Assembly: GCA_004195315.1 (NCBI GenBank)
Contig: SDWL01000001.1
Span: 1 to 37,150, forward strand
DNA length: 37,150 bases
Direction of reading: 5' to 3'
Source: Lutibacter sp.
GTDB taxonomy: Bacteria > Bacteroidota > Bacteroidia > Flavobacteriales > Flavobacteriaceae
Part shown: piece by piece, positions 1 through 7,648 of the stretch
How positions within the stretch are numbered: the stretch's first letter is position 1
Layout of the letters: each line of letters opens with the position of its first letter
Position numbers and translations under genes: made by a program
The notes under the pieces: model-generated
Told to the model about the DNA's origin: nothing
Seen by the model: only the letters and a program-made list of their open reading frames with translations
Database searches by the model: none

Positions 1-99
1 GCCACCACTTTGCTCGTACCATATAGTTACATAACCATTACCAGCTCCAACCCAAGTTTCTAAAGTACCGTCTGTTATTTCAGTTTGTGTAACATCTAT
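1..99. repeat. Terminal direct repeat, left copy (assembly overlap)
   Basis: These 99 bases are identical to the last 99 bases of the window. An exact terminal repeat of this odd length fits the overlap left when an assembler closes a circular graph at k=99, so it is probably not a biological terminal repeat. Read as a circle the genome is 37,051 bp, and the tail-fibre frame runs uninterrupted through the joint. Confidence 0.93.
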
Positions 100-261
100 A
101 GTCGCATTATCACTATCTCTTGTTACTTGTATTACATTTGTTACACCTGTTTTTAATTGCCTTAACGAATAAGCAATTTGAGCATTTGGATAATCATCTA
201 ACAAATAACTTTGAGCTATTTGTGATTTCCTCCACAAACTATTTTTATTTCCTACTATCAT
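1..261 (-). CDS. Tail fibre protein, N-terminal part (continues at 37051)
   Basis: This is the first 87 codons of a 274-residue protein that continues without a frame break at 37051 and ends at 36488. The start ATG is at 261-259, two bases after the stop of the upstream frame. Residues about 28-86 read AYSLRQL, then VTRDSDNATIDV, then WVGAGNGYVTIWYEQSG. This order (AxSLR, RxSDN, FVGxGxGxVTxWYDQSG) is the signature I associate with arabinofuranosidase-B-like or LamG-like modules in phage tail fibres. The likely role is an external adhesin that binds host surface glycan. The gene lies last among the structural genes, before a fibre-assembly-like gene and the lysis genes. The family call rests on remembered motifs and the receptor is unknown. 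Confidence 0.8.
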   Translation of the reverse strand, partial: MIVGNKNSLWRKSQIAQSYLLDDYPNAQIAYSLRQLKTGVTNVIQVTRDSDNATIDVTQTEITDGTLETWVGAGNGYVTIWYEQSGG

Positions 262-263
262 AA

Positions 264-449
264 TTATCTTGGGTCTACTGATGATTGATAAACTGGAGGT
301 GTTACGCTATGAGCGTGATACGTTATGTAATTTGTAATACCTGCACTTAAATCTATAGTTGCTAAATCTCTTGCTGCATTTACACCTACTGGATGTTCTA
401 GAGTATATTCGCCGACCTGTCTAAATTTAATTCTAATACCATAATTTAT
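264..449 (-). CDS. Small structural-region protein lacking a canonical start
   Basis: An open frame of about 61 codons fills the space between the 332-residue gene and the tail fibre and ends with TAA at 266-264. Its translation is protein-like (YGIRIKFRQVGEY near the start, ITNYITYHAHS later), but it holds no ATG, GTG or TTG. The first plausible codon is ATA at 449-447, which overlaps the TAA of the upstream gene as ATAA; ATT at 437 is another option. Expression could be by termination-reinitiation at a non-AUG codon, or by -1 slippage from the upstream gene, although I see no slippery heptamer. A one-base assembly error is also possible. Function is unknown; position suggests a virion or fibre-adaptor protein. 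Confidence 0.5.
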   Translation of the reverse strand: MNYGIRIKFRQVGEYTLEHPVGVNAARDLATIDLSAGITNYITYHAHSVTPPVYQSSVDPR

Positions 450-1444
450 AGTTCTACTTCGTGTCCTTCTGCTACAATTTCTAAGCTTGCTAATCCTGTT
501 AAATTATCTTGAATTATAAACTCTAAATCTTCACCTGATTTTAATCTTTTTGAAACACCTAATTTATCTTGCCCTGTAAATGTTAACCGTGCTGTAAATC
601 CGTGCTGTCCTTGTACTGGATTTGTTGCTGAGTATGGTATGTAATCAAGCGTAATACCAGCTATCTCGCCATTGCTTTTAACATTCGATATATTTTGTAC
701 AGTTCCATCTCTGAACCTTAACGCAACACCTCGTATTAATTTAGTTAAATCACCAAATTTTGCTAAACTTACAGCAGTAGAAGTGTAGCAAGTCATTATA
801 ATTCTAGTTATGTCATATTCTAAATTTAAACCCGGCACTATTCCTAAGCCCCTAATACCAAATATAACAGGTGTTATAGAGCCATCTACAGCCATTTGAG
901 TAGTTGTCACATCTACAATAGTTCCAATTGGAAATTCGAAATCTATTTGAGAATCTAAAGTAACCGTTAATACGTTTATTGACACTATATTTCCTAAATA
1001 AACCCTACCACTTCCGACATCAAATAAAATCAAAAACGATGTTAAAGGTATCATTCCAACTGTACTAGCAACCTCAATATCATAAGTGAATTTAGTTGCT
1101 TGTGTTGTTAATATAGTAGAATCTGTTACTCTATTAAATTTTGTTATTAATGATGGTGTTGTTTGGTTTTGAATTTTTACATCAATCTCTTTGTTTCCTG
1201 TTGACTTTTCTATTAAATCTGTGAATATGGTTTGACTTTCATAAGCTATTCCATTTTCATCTAATATATCCGAATAATGAATAGTTAAAATTAATTCATC
1301 AACACTCTTTTTATAAAATGCATAAATACTACCGTTAATCTCAGTATAAATATTTGACGTTGTGTTACGAATGTCGTCTGTAATATCTGTATCTTCAGCT
1401 ATTACTAATATATTATTTACATTTACCCATATCCTTTTAGCCAT
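446..1444 (-). CDS. Putative virion structural protein (332 aa)
   Basis: This beta-rich 332-residue protein has no transmembrane segment or signal peptide. It starts MAKRIWVNVNN, two bases after the stop of the preceding gene. The middle (about residues 125-185) reads like a small beta domain (VASTVGMIPLTSFLILFDVGSG, partly hydrophobic). Position after the portal/connector genes and before the tail fibre suggests a tail, baseplate or fibre-connecting protein. I do not recognise a named family. Its stop codon overlaps the unusual start region of the following small frame. Confidence 0.75.
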   Translation of the reverse strand: MAKRIWVNVNNILVIAEDTDITDDIRNTTSNIYTEINGSIYAFYKKSVDELILTIHYSDILDENGIAYESQTIFTDLIEKSTGNKEIDVKIQNQTTPSLITKFNRVTDSTILTTQATKFTYDIEVASTVGMIPLTSFLILFDVGSGRVYLGNIVSINVLTVTLDSQIDFEFPIGTIVDVTTTQMAVDGSITPVIFGIRGLGIVPGLNLEYDITRIIMTCYTSTAVSLAKFGDLTKLIRGVALRFRDGTVQNISNVKSNGEIAGITLDYIPYSATNPVQGQHGFTARLTFTGQDKLGVSKRLKSGEDLEFIIQDNLTGLASLEIVAEGHEVEL

Positions 1445-1446
1445 AA

Positions 1447-1827
1447 CTATATAGCTTTAACAAAAAGATTTACAGTACATACATAGCTTATAGCTGTGTT
1501 TTTCAGATAATCTCCAGATCCATTAATTGATGATAAATTATGAGTTAAACCCACTAAATCAGCATAAGCCGTAACTGTCGCTGTTGCTAAGTAGTCAGCA
1601 GCTAAAATATCAGTTATTTGCTTTGTTATACCTATAGTAGCATCATTTATAATTGCATCCATTGTAGATGATCCTGTTGCTGTTTCTACAGTAGATTTCA
1701 ATACATTTAAATGTATTGTTCTGCTATATTGAAAATCTGATATTTCAGTTACAGTTGGTCTTGTGTATCCACTAGGTAATTCGTTTGATGATAAACTGTT
1801 TTTTGTTCCGTTGTTTACTATTGCCAT
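1447..1827 (-). CDS. Putative virion protein (126 aa)
   Basis: A 126-residue protein starting MAIVNNGTKN, rich in Thr, Ser and Ala, with a C-terminal half that reads as beta strands (YVCTVNLFVKAI at the end). It lies in the tight leftward block between the DUF6712-like connector and the 332-residue protein, with two bases before the next gene. No family recognised. A minor head or tail component is the reasonable inference from context alone. Confidence 0.7.
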   Translation of the reverse strand: MAIVNNGTKNSLSSNELPSGYTRPTVTEISDFQYSRTIHLNVLKSTVETATGSSTMDAIINDATIGITKQITDILAADYLATATVTAYADLVGLTHNLSSINGSGDYLKNTAISYVCTVNLFVKAI

Positions 1828-1850
1828 AATATTCTTATTTTATTGTTATT

Positions 1851-2417
1851 TTAAATGTATCTTTTTAAATATGGATCGTAAGAACGATGACTTGAACCTC
1901 CTATTTTTGAGATTCTAAAACCACCACCCCTAACGTTACAATTACCCACCCATAATGGATAATCTGTTGAATTTCTGTCTAAGAATAACTTCACACTTTC
2001 CCAATAATTGAACGCCAATTGTTCGCTCATTTTAGATGTGTTCTTCTTTCCGTCTGTGCTTACTTGCCTACTACTACCATCGTTATTTAACTTTTCTATA
2101 TAACTGAAAGGCGTATCTATTTGACTGCCATAGAGCACATATCTACTATGTGCGTAGTGTACTAATACTGGTATTAAACCCTGATTTGTATATGTTATTC
2201 CGTTATATTCGTAGTCGCCACCATTTAAGAGAGCCTGATAAACTACATTTTCATAATTTCTTATGAAATCGTTGTAAAATTCAGAACCCATTAAAGGTTG
2301 TAAATCTGCAAATTGAGCGTCATCAATAAACTGATTTAATAAATTAACAGCTGTATTATCAGCAGTTTTACTAATTTGTTTATATTTTGCTATATCAGTC
2401 CTTGTTATCAGCCTCAT
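1851..2417 (-). CDS. Head-tail connector, DUF6712-like
   Basis: The 188-residue protein opens with TRTDIAKYKQISKT, then FIDDAQFADLQPLMGSEFY and a tract ending GLIPVLVHYAHSRYVLYG. The pattern DIAKYxxIS, then xDxQxxDLxPLLGxxFY, is what I know from DUF6712-type head-completion proteins in Bacteroidota phages. These act as the adaptor ring between portal and tail. It overlaps the end of the portal gene by 23 bases in another frame, which fits coupled translation of portal and connector. The C-terminus is Gly/Ser-rich, then basic. Confidence in the connector role is moderate to good. Confidence 0.72.
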   Translation of the reverse strand: MRLITRTDIAKYKQISKTADNTAVNLLNQFIDDAQFADLQPLMGSEFYNDFIRNYENVVYQALLNGGDYEYNGITYTNQGLIPVLVHYAHSRYVLYGSQIDTPFSYIEKLNNDGSSRQVSTDGKKNTSKMSEQLAFNYWESVKLFLDRNSTDYPLWVGNCNVRGGGFRISKIGGSSHRSYDPYLKRYI

Positions 2418-3588
2418 TTTCTACGGTTTTAGGTTCGGGTTTAATACTCTCTTCATCAATTAATGGTACTATCTTAACTTCTTTTGGTGCTTTAAAATTA
2501 CGCATCAGCATCTGTATAACTTGCTCTACTTCCGTTCTTAACATAGATGTATTTTCTTGATACCCTATCTTCATCTCTTTTAAAGATTCACCACTATTTC
2601 CGAACATAGATTCTGTGCTTCTAACCATTCCGTCAGGTAAGCTATGAAATGCCATTAATATATTTTTAAATACACTTAATTCTGTTGATTCATAAAGTTT
2701 ATCATTTACAGTACTAGGTACATCTATTATTTTAATAGCGTCATCAAATTTGTCTGAATCGTGATTTAATTCAACATGCATTCCTTCTCCAGCATTTTCA
2801 GCACCATAAAAACCTGTTGTTACTTTTTTAAAGTTTTCTCTTTCATCTCCAGCTTCTCTATACTCTTCAGGTGTATTATAATCTTCAATTTTACCTATTA
2901 ATGGTTTTGTTATTATTATTTGTTTTCCTGAGAATCCATTTCTAAGTATTCTATTTTTATAAATACTAGACTGAGCTTCTGAATCGCAATCATATTGAAC
3001 CGCATCAATAGTGCTTAATGCGTAGTTGTATTCGTCATCTAAATTAACATATAATATTTGACCTTTGTATTTATCCCAAGAACCAGCAAATTCAACTTGC
3101 GCATCAATTACATCCTTATTAGGATTGAATACATTTATAAAATCAATATCATCAACTTTCAATCTTTTATTTGTGAAATTATCACATACACCTATCTTAC
3201 CGTTGTATTTTACATCGTCTTTTTCACCTAATCTACAATGTGTATAAGGAATTACATCGAACGAATCATACCCATAGTTCATATTGTAATTTATATGAAT
3301 AAATACACCTCTTTGTTTGGATATGTTTTTAGCTACTTTTTGAGTAAATTTTAATAATGTAGTTCCTTTTTTACCTACTATTGTTTTATTTTCTTCATCT
3401 CCGAACCCTTTACCTACAATATAAGATGATAAAACATTTGAAGCACTCCTAGCCGTAACAGAATTATTTATAAAACGCTCTATACGTTCTGCATAAGCGT
3501 TATCTATACCATTGCGAATTATACCAGCCCTTTTATCGAACTCCGTAGGTCTATTGTCAATATCTAATAATTGAACTTTAACGCTCAT
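2395..3588 (-). CDS. Portal protein (putative)
   Basis: This 397-residue protein has the layout of a portal. The N-terminal part carries AYAERIERFINNSVTARSASNVLSSYIVGKGFG, a helical region typical of Bacteroidota phage portals. A central part includes FIHINYN and DVIPYTHCRLGE, and the late helical part contains LKEMKIGYQENTSMLRTEVEQVI. The end is charged and probably disordered. A portal forms the dodecameric ring through which DNA enters the head. Size is slightly short for the class (usually 400-500 residues). Its position between capsid and DUF6712 connector supports the call. It overlaps both neighbours by a few bases. Confidence 0.7.
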   Translation of the reverse strand: MSVKVQLLDIDNRPTEFDKRAGIIRNGIDNAYAERIERFINNSVTARSASNVLSSYIVGKGFGDEENKTIVGKKGTTLLKFTQKVAKNISKQRGVFIHINYNMNYGYDSFDVIPYTHCRLGEKDDVKYNGKIGVCDNFTNKRLKVDDIDFINVFNPNKDVIDAQVEFAGSWDKYKGQILYVNLDDEYNYALSTIDAVQYDCDSEAQSSIYKNRILRNGFSGKQIIITKPLIGKIEDYNTPEEYREAGDERENFKKVTTGFYGAENAGEGMHVELNHDSDKFDDAIKIIDVPSTVNDKLYESTELSVFKNILMAFHSLPDGMVRSTESMFGNSGESLKEMKIGYQENTSMLRTEVEQVIQMLMRNFKAPKEVKIVPLIDEESIKPEPKTVENEADNKD

Positions 3589-4025
3589 TATTTCTTATTT
3601 TTACGAGTTCTTTTTATATCTTTTTTAGGTTCAACAACCTCTTTAATTTCTTCTTTTGTTTCAAATTTTTGATAATATGAGTCTGGTATTTTATCAAATA
3701 ATAATTTACCGTGTGGATGATTCTCAATTAAATCAATAGCTTGTTCAACGGTTAAATCAGCATTTCGACAAGGTTTACCTGTTGTTTTTGATTTAATGTT
3801 GTTATATTTTAGTTTTAACACATAACCGTGTTTTTCTGTATTTTCCATTTTGTTTGAATATTCGTTTATAAAATCTTCATAATATTTAGCTAAACATTTC
3901 CCACAACTTGGGTTTATAGACCCTCCGAACTTAGCTTTGTAATCTTTTAAAAATTGACTAAGGAGTCCGTTCTTAGATTTATCTCTAAAAATAGACCCCT
4001 TGTCATATTTTAACCATTTAATCAA
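3588..4025 (-). CDS. Hypothetical protein with a CxxC pair (145 aa), TTG start
   Basis: The 145-residue protein begins MIKWLKYDKG from TTG at 4025-4023. A stop lies directly upstream in frame and no in-frame ATG follows nearby, so the TTG start is close to forced. It has a CGKC pair near residue 42, a helical middle, and a basic C-terminus rich in Lys/Arg (ending RTRKNKK). It lies between portal and the 194-residue structural gene and shares one base with the portal start. A small head protein or DNA-binding role is possible; no family recognised. Confidence 0.7.
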   Translation of the reverse strand: MIKWLKYDKGSIFRDKSKNGLLSQFLKDYKAKFGGSINPSCGKCLAKYYEDFINEYSNKMENTEKHGYVLKLKYNNIKSKTTGKPCRNADLTVEQAIDLIENHPHGKLLFDKIPDSYYQKFETKEEIKEVVEPKKDIKRTRKNKK

Positions 4026-4028
4026 CTA

Positions 4029-4613
4029 TTATACAGTCGCAAATTTACCGTCAAACGCTATTTTTGTTGTAGGGTAATCCGTTTCAATTAAATTAATAGG
4101 TAATGTATCTTCTTCATACCCATCAATAGATGATGCTTCAAATGATATAGTACCATCGTTTTCCTGAGAATCCCAAACCATAGCCGTAATTTTCAGTCCT
4201 CTTTGCCATCCTAAAACTTCAAAAGCGTCTTTTTGTCCTACACCTTTGTATAATTTTTCAACAACAACAATATATAAATCATCAGTCATATTATTAGCTG
4301 ATAGTTTATTTTCAGCACTTGGAGTTAAAACAACCCCTTTAAATAAATGCTTATGTTTGTCGAATGATGTTTCTTTTGGTACTAATTCAGATGACGCTCC
4401 AAATATTTGATTCATTCCTTCTAAACTAAAACCAGTAGTAGCACTTTTAGTTGCTAAATTTGTTATAGTTCCAGTTACTTTATCGTAAACACTTGCAATG
4501 TAGTCAATATCACTACGTCTTATAAGTACTACGTTTGTTTCTAATCCTCCAGATGCTTTATTCTCGCAATCCTTTATAATATCGGCTTGTAAGCCGCCAC
4601 AATCTAATGCCAT
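4029..4613 (-). CDS. Putative virion protein, possibly tail tube (194 aa)
   Basis: A 194-residue, beta-rich protein starting MALDCGGLQADIIKDC. The N-terminus CGGLQADIIKDCENKASGGLE followed by alternating strands, with ISFEASSIDGYEEDTLPIN near the end, resembles small abundant virion proteins found beside Bacteroidota phage capsid genes. Tail tube or head decoration are the two roles I would consider. It directly follows the capsid gene (20 bases), which suggests high expression from the same message. No catalytic motif is visible. Confidence 0.65.
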   Translation of the reverse strand: MALDCGGLQADIIKDCENKASGGLETNVVLIRRSDIDYIASVYDKVTGTITNLATKSATTGFSLEGMNQIFGASSELVPKETSFDKHKHLFKGVVLTPSAENKLSANNMTDDLYIVVVEKLYKGVGQKDAFEVLGWQRGLKITAMVWDSQENDGTISFEASSIDGYEEDTLPINLIETDYPTTKIAFDGKFATV

Positions 4614-4633
4614 AATTCTATATATTTTTTAAA

Positions 4634-5686
4634 TTAATATGCTACTACTGTCAAGTAAGATTCACCGTGTTTAGCATCTAAGAAATAAGCGTAATCCACA
4701 ATATTAGATTTATCTTTTCTCTCGTACCAAGATTCTACATTCTGCATATCACTTTCACTAAGTGTTGCAACTGGAATATTCGAAGGAACTGTTAACAATG
4801 CTCTATGAGGTAACACAGTTACGGTTAAATCATTTTGATAAGCTAATATGTTTCTATCCCAAGAATCCATTTTTATAACGTCTAAACCTCTATATTTCAT
4901 AGATAGCATACCGTTTTCTAATCTCTCAATTATACCTCCACTAGCTTGTGTAGTTTCAATATAAGTTAAAAAGTTATCCCAAATAGAACGAGTTACTAAA
5001 AATTGAGCGTCTGGCTGTTCTAATAGTCTCGTATCAGCAGCTTCATACATTCCTTGTAATACGGTTTTTGATTTACCAGCGTTTAATGCTTGTGCAGCAT
5101 AAGATATACCAGCGTTTTCTGCAATTGGAACTACTTTAACTCCAGCATCTGCAAATATTTGCTCAAACAATCCATCAAATTGATTCCATATACCAGCGTT
5201 AAATCCTGCTATTGTAAAATCACCACCCGGTTGTATTGCTGCGTTTTTAGCACCAAACCAAATTTTCGCATTGATTGAACGTAAAAGAGCGTCAACAATT
5301 TTAGCAACTAATACCCCAATTTCTTCTGATCCAATTCTATCAAAGAAGTCTGGATTAGCTTTTTGTGCTCTTCGGAATAATTTTAATAATTGGTTTAAGT
5401 CATTTGCACAATGCGTATAACGACCACCAATTAATACAGGTTCCCAAAACTTTTCTGTTAAAACAAGTGTATCTTGTTCCGCTGGGGTACAATCAGTAAA
5501 CGCCTCACCACCTATTGCTAAATTTGCAATAAATACAATTTGCTGTTTCATTGACACTCCTGTCATAATATCGTGCACTCTTGACAATTGAGTGTCTACG
5601 AATACTTTTTCGAATACCGCTTCCGATACTGATTCTGCTTCTTTTGCGTTTAGCGACAATGCGCTTACATCTATTTTACTTGCCAT
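4634..5686 (-). CDS. Major capsid protein
   Basis: The 350-residue protein lies immediately after the protease/scaffold gene, with one base between them, which is the usual place for the capsid. The early region (SVSEAVFEKVFVDTQLSRVHDI) could be a delta-like region. It is followed by a mixed alpha/beta body and a late stretch around residues 255-300 (GMLSMKYRGLDVIKMDSWDRN, then VTVLPHRALLTVP) that reads like the P-domain and A-loop of HK97-fold capsids found in Bacteroidota phages. No transmembrane segment. HK97 fold is inferred from context and pattern, not from an alignment. Confidence 0.82.
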   Translation of the reverse strand: MASKIDVSALSLNAKEAESVSEAVFEKVFVDTQLSRVHDIMTGVSMKQQIVFIANLAIGGEAFTDCTPAEQDTLVLTEKFWEPVLIGGRYTHCANDLNQLLKLFRRAQKANPDFFDRIGSEEIGVLVAKIVDALLRSINAKIWFGAKNAAIQPGGDFTIAGFNAGIWNQFDGLFEQIFADAGVKVVPIAENAGISYAAQALNAGKSKTVLQGMYEAADTRLLEQPDAQFLVTRSIWDNFLTYIETTQASGGIIERLENGMLSMKYRGLDVIKMDSWDRNILAYQNDLTVTVLPHRALLTVPSNIPVATLSESDMQNVESWYERKDKSNIVDYAYFLDAKHGESYLTVVAY

Positions 5687-5687
5687 T

Positions 5688-6218
5688 TTAATTTACTTTT
5701 GATTTAAAATTTGTTCTTGATTCTTTATTACCTACTTCTTTTTTCGGTTGTTTGGTCTTACCATCTATTTCAAAGCTAGATGTTACTTGGTTTTTCAATT
5801 CTGTAAAATCCGTTTCAATTGCTTTGAACTGTACATCTTTAGCTTCTAACTTATTAGTAAGTTCTAATTTTTCAGCTTCTAATGTAGCGACTAAAGTATT
5901 TTGTAACTCCAATGAAGCTACAGCTTTTTCTAGTTCACTATCAACCTTAACTTCTACTTTCTCGGTTAAAATACCGTTTTCAAACTTCCAAATCTCACCG
6001 TTTGGCATAGTTACGTCTCCTTGGGCTTTCTTACCATCAATTATGGCATCGTCACCCACTAGTGGATCGTTATCTGTAGATACATTTTTAAAATCTACAT
6101 TAACACCGTTAGCATCCTGTACAACCTTGTTGTCTGGTGCTTTTTCTTTAGGGAAATACTTATTGAAAAACTTAGTTAAAAGATTTTCAGCACCCTCTTC
6201 TGTCAATTGTTCACTCAT
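5688..6218 (-). CDS. Possible internally initiated scaffold protein
   Basis: Codon 176 of the protease gene is an ATG (6218-6216) preceded by a very AT-rich stretch like those before other genes in this genome. The product, starting MSEQLTEEGAENLLTK, would be 176 residues of acidic, coiled-coil-rich scaffold without the protease. It begins just where the protease domain ends. This is the same arrangement as Nu3 within lambda gene C. It is inferred from position and composition only. Confidence 0.4.
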   Translation of the reverse strand: MSEQLTEEGAENLLTKFFNKYFPKEKAPDNKVVQDANGVNVDFKNVSTDNDPLVGDDAIIDGKKAQGDVTMPNGEIWKFENGILTEKVEVKVDSELEKAVASLELQNTLVATLEAEKLELTNKLEAKDVQFKAIETDFTELKNQVTSSFEIDGKTKQPKKEVGNKESRTNFKSKVN

Positions 6219-6743
6219 ATTTTTATTATAGTTATTATCTAATATTGCAACTGCTTGGAATTTTATAATTTCATTTACAAAACCTTTATCTTTTAAAAAT
6301 TCAATATCTAAAAATTCATCTTTAGTCATTAAATCAATAACGTCTTCTTTAGTTATGTTTGTCTCATTTACATAAATATCAACTAATTTAGATTCAATAC
6401 TTCTAAGTTCTTTTGCAGTCTTTTCTAAGTCCTCAGCATTACCTACACTTATATTTGAAGGTAAGTGTATTAAAAAATTATCAGTTGAGTTAATAGTTCT
6501 ATTCTTACCAGCTAAAAATATAACCGATGCAATACTAGCAACTAATCCGCTTGAATGGGTATTAACCTCTTGATCTAAGCTTTTGAAATAGTTGTAAATT
6601 GCTAAACCTTCAAATACAGACCCACCTTGTGAGTGTATATTTACGGTTAATGGCGTATTTTTATCTGAATTACTTACTTTTTCAATGGTGTTTTCAAGTG
6701 TAATATCACTTCCAACCTCACCAATAAGCCAAATTTCATTCAT
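5688..6743 (-). CDS. ClpP-like head maturation protease fused to scaffold
   Basis: Residues 1-165 form a ClpP-type serine protease: IHSQGGSVFEG at 36-46, the nucleophile region GLVASIAS with Ser70 placed like the ClpP serine, and FLIHLP with His93 as the base. An Asp around 141-142 may complete the triad. Residues about 176-351 are acidic and helical, with a coiled-coil-like stretch at about 260-320 (SELEKAVASLELQNT). This is the two-part build of a prohead protease with C-terminal scaffold, which cleaves itself and the capsid during assembly. An in-frame ATG at 6218-6216 may start a separate scaffold. It precedes the capsid gene by one base. Confidence 0.85.
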   Translation of the reverse strand: MNEIWLIGEVGSDITLENTIEKVSNSDKNTPLTVNIHSQGGSVFEGLAIYNYFKSLDQEVNTHSSGLVASIASVIFLAGKNRTINSTDNFLIHLPSNISVGNAEDLEKTAKELRSIESKLVDIYVNETNITKEDVIDLMTKDEFLDIEFLKDKGFVNEIIKFQAVAILDNNYNKNMSEQLTEEGAENLLTKFFNKYFPKEKAPDNKVVQDANGVNVDFKNVSTDNDPLVGDDAIIDGKKAQGDVTMPNGEIWKFENGILTEKVEVKVDSELEKAVASLELQNTLVATLEAEKLELTNKLEAKDVQFKAIETDFTELKNQVTSSFEIDGKTKQPKKEVGNKESRTNFKSKVN

Positions 6744-6831
6744 ATAATTAGTATTAAATTAATATACAATAATACGAAATTAACACTGTTATCCGTTACA
6801 ACTTGTTTTGTAATGGTAAAATAGTATTAAA

Positions 6832-6865
6832 CAAAAAAAAGGCACTAAAAATTAATTTAGCACCT
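6832..6865 (-). terminator. Rho-independent terminator candidate within the late unit
   Basis: On the minus strand a 10-bp stem (AGGTGCTAAA with TTTAGTGCCT, two G-U pairs, 6-nt loop) is followed by eight T residues. It lies between the 75-residue gene and the protease gene, so readthrough or a new promoter must supply head-gene transcription. The following 90 bases hold partial promoter matches (TAATTTCG, TATTATTG) but none perfect. Confidence 0.65.
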
Positions 6866-6891
6866 AAGAAACGAAACATTATTTTTTACAT

Positions 6892-7119
6892 TTAACTTTC
6901 CATTATATTAATAGCATTTCGTATTGTATTTTCGTGAACTTTAAAATCTTCTGAAGCGTTAGAAATAGCCTGAACTTTATCATTCTTTTTTAACTCTTCT
7001 TTATATTTTTCATAATAACACTTTCTGTCTAATACGCTTAACGGTATTAAACCTTTTTGTAGTAGTTTAAAAAATAAAGGATTATTTTCAGCTTCTAATA
7101 TCAATTCGTATCTTGTCAT
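6892..7119 (-). CDS. Small helical protein with helix-turn-helix-like end
   Basis: 75 residues. The N-terminal half reads PLFFKLLQKGLIPLSVLDRKCYYEKY, a pattern I know from small Bacteroidota phage proteins coded beside structural genes. The C-terminal half (ASEDFKVHENTIRNAINIMES) resembles a helix-turn-helix, with KVHENTIRNAI as turn plus recognition helix. It could regulate late transcription or act in the head, as it sits directly before the internal terminator. Function is not established. Confidence 0.65.
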   Translation of the reverse strand: MTRYELILEAENNPLFFKLLQKGLIPLSVLDRKCYYEKYKEELKKNDKVQAISNASEDFKVHENTIRNAINIMES

Positions 7120-7136
7120 ATATTATTTTAATAGTT

Positions 7137-7376
7137 TTACCATTTTTTTAGTGGACATTTATCAGTACTTCTAATCTTAGCTATTAAAGGACATCCACAC
7201 TCTCCACACCTGAATCCTATAACATTTATTAATTCATCGTTAATTACGCTTAATATATCACCGTACTCCTTTAATTCACATTTATTACATATTTCTGAGC
7301 GTCTTTTATGCTCTTCTGTTGTGTTACCTTTTATAACTTCAATCCACGCATTTGCTATTACTATTGGATTACTCAT
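7137..7376 (-). CDS. Zinc-ribbon-like small protein
   Basis: 79 residues with six cysteines placed as CNKC (30-33), CGECGC (57-62) and C74, a pattern suited to binding one or two zinc ions. The N-terminal SNPIVIANAWIEVIKG is helical. Similar short Cys-rich proteins are common near tape-measure genes in Bacteroidota phages; their role is unknown. The start codon directly abuts the stop of the 59-residue gene before it. Confidence 0.68.
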   Translation of the reverse strand: MSNPIVIANAWIEVIKGNTTEEHKRRSEICNKCELKEYGDILSVINDELINVIGFRCGECGCPLIAKIRSTDKCPLKKW

Positions 7377-7556
7377 TTAATTAAGTTTAGCTTTAAGTAC
7401 ACTAATCCATAATATTGTAGCTTTAAAGAAATTATTTTCTTTAAATATAGACCTTTTTAAGTGCATTAAAGCTAAATGAAATTCTAACGAAGCACCTCTA
7501 TAAGTTTTATAATTTATATCCAACCTATCTTCTAAATTTAATAATGGTTTTTTCAT
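7377..7556 (-). CDS. Small hypothetical protein (59 aa)
   Basis: This frame starts MKKPLLNLEDRLDINYK and ends KATILWISVLKAKLN; it is amphipathic and helical. It begins 93 bases after the tape-measure stop, and its own stop is followed without a gap by the ATG of the zinc-ribbon gene, which supports it as a real translated unit. No family recognised. Confidence 0.6.
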   Translation of the reverse strand: MKKPLLNLEDRLDINYKTYRGASLEFHLALMHLKRSIFKENNFFKATILWISVLKAKLN

Positions 7557-7648
7557 TTAGTTATGGTATTTGCTTTTAATAATTGCATAATAAAGTTTTA
7601 TCGTTAATTCGCAATTTACAAAATTAATACATAAAAACCTAATAATAA

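Noticed and set aside
270..300. Hammerhead ribozyme-like CTGATGA core
   Set aside because: CTGATGA is present at about 279, but no GAAA core segment or three flanking stems could be placed, and the opposite strand encodes protein here.
5752..6231. 159-residue frame on the plus strand opposite the protease gene
   Set aside because: It is the antisense shadow of a well supported gene, is Ser/Leu-rich as expected from reversed AT-rich codons, and has no promoter.
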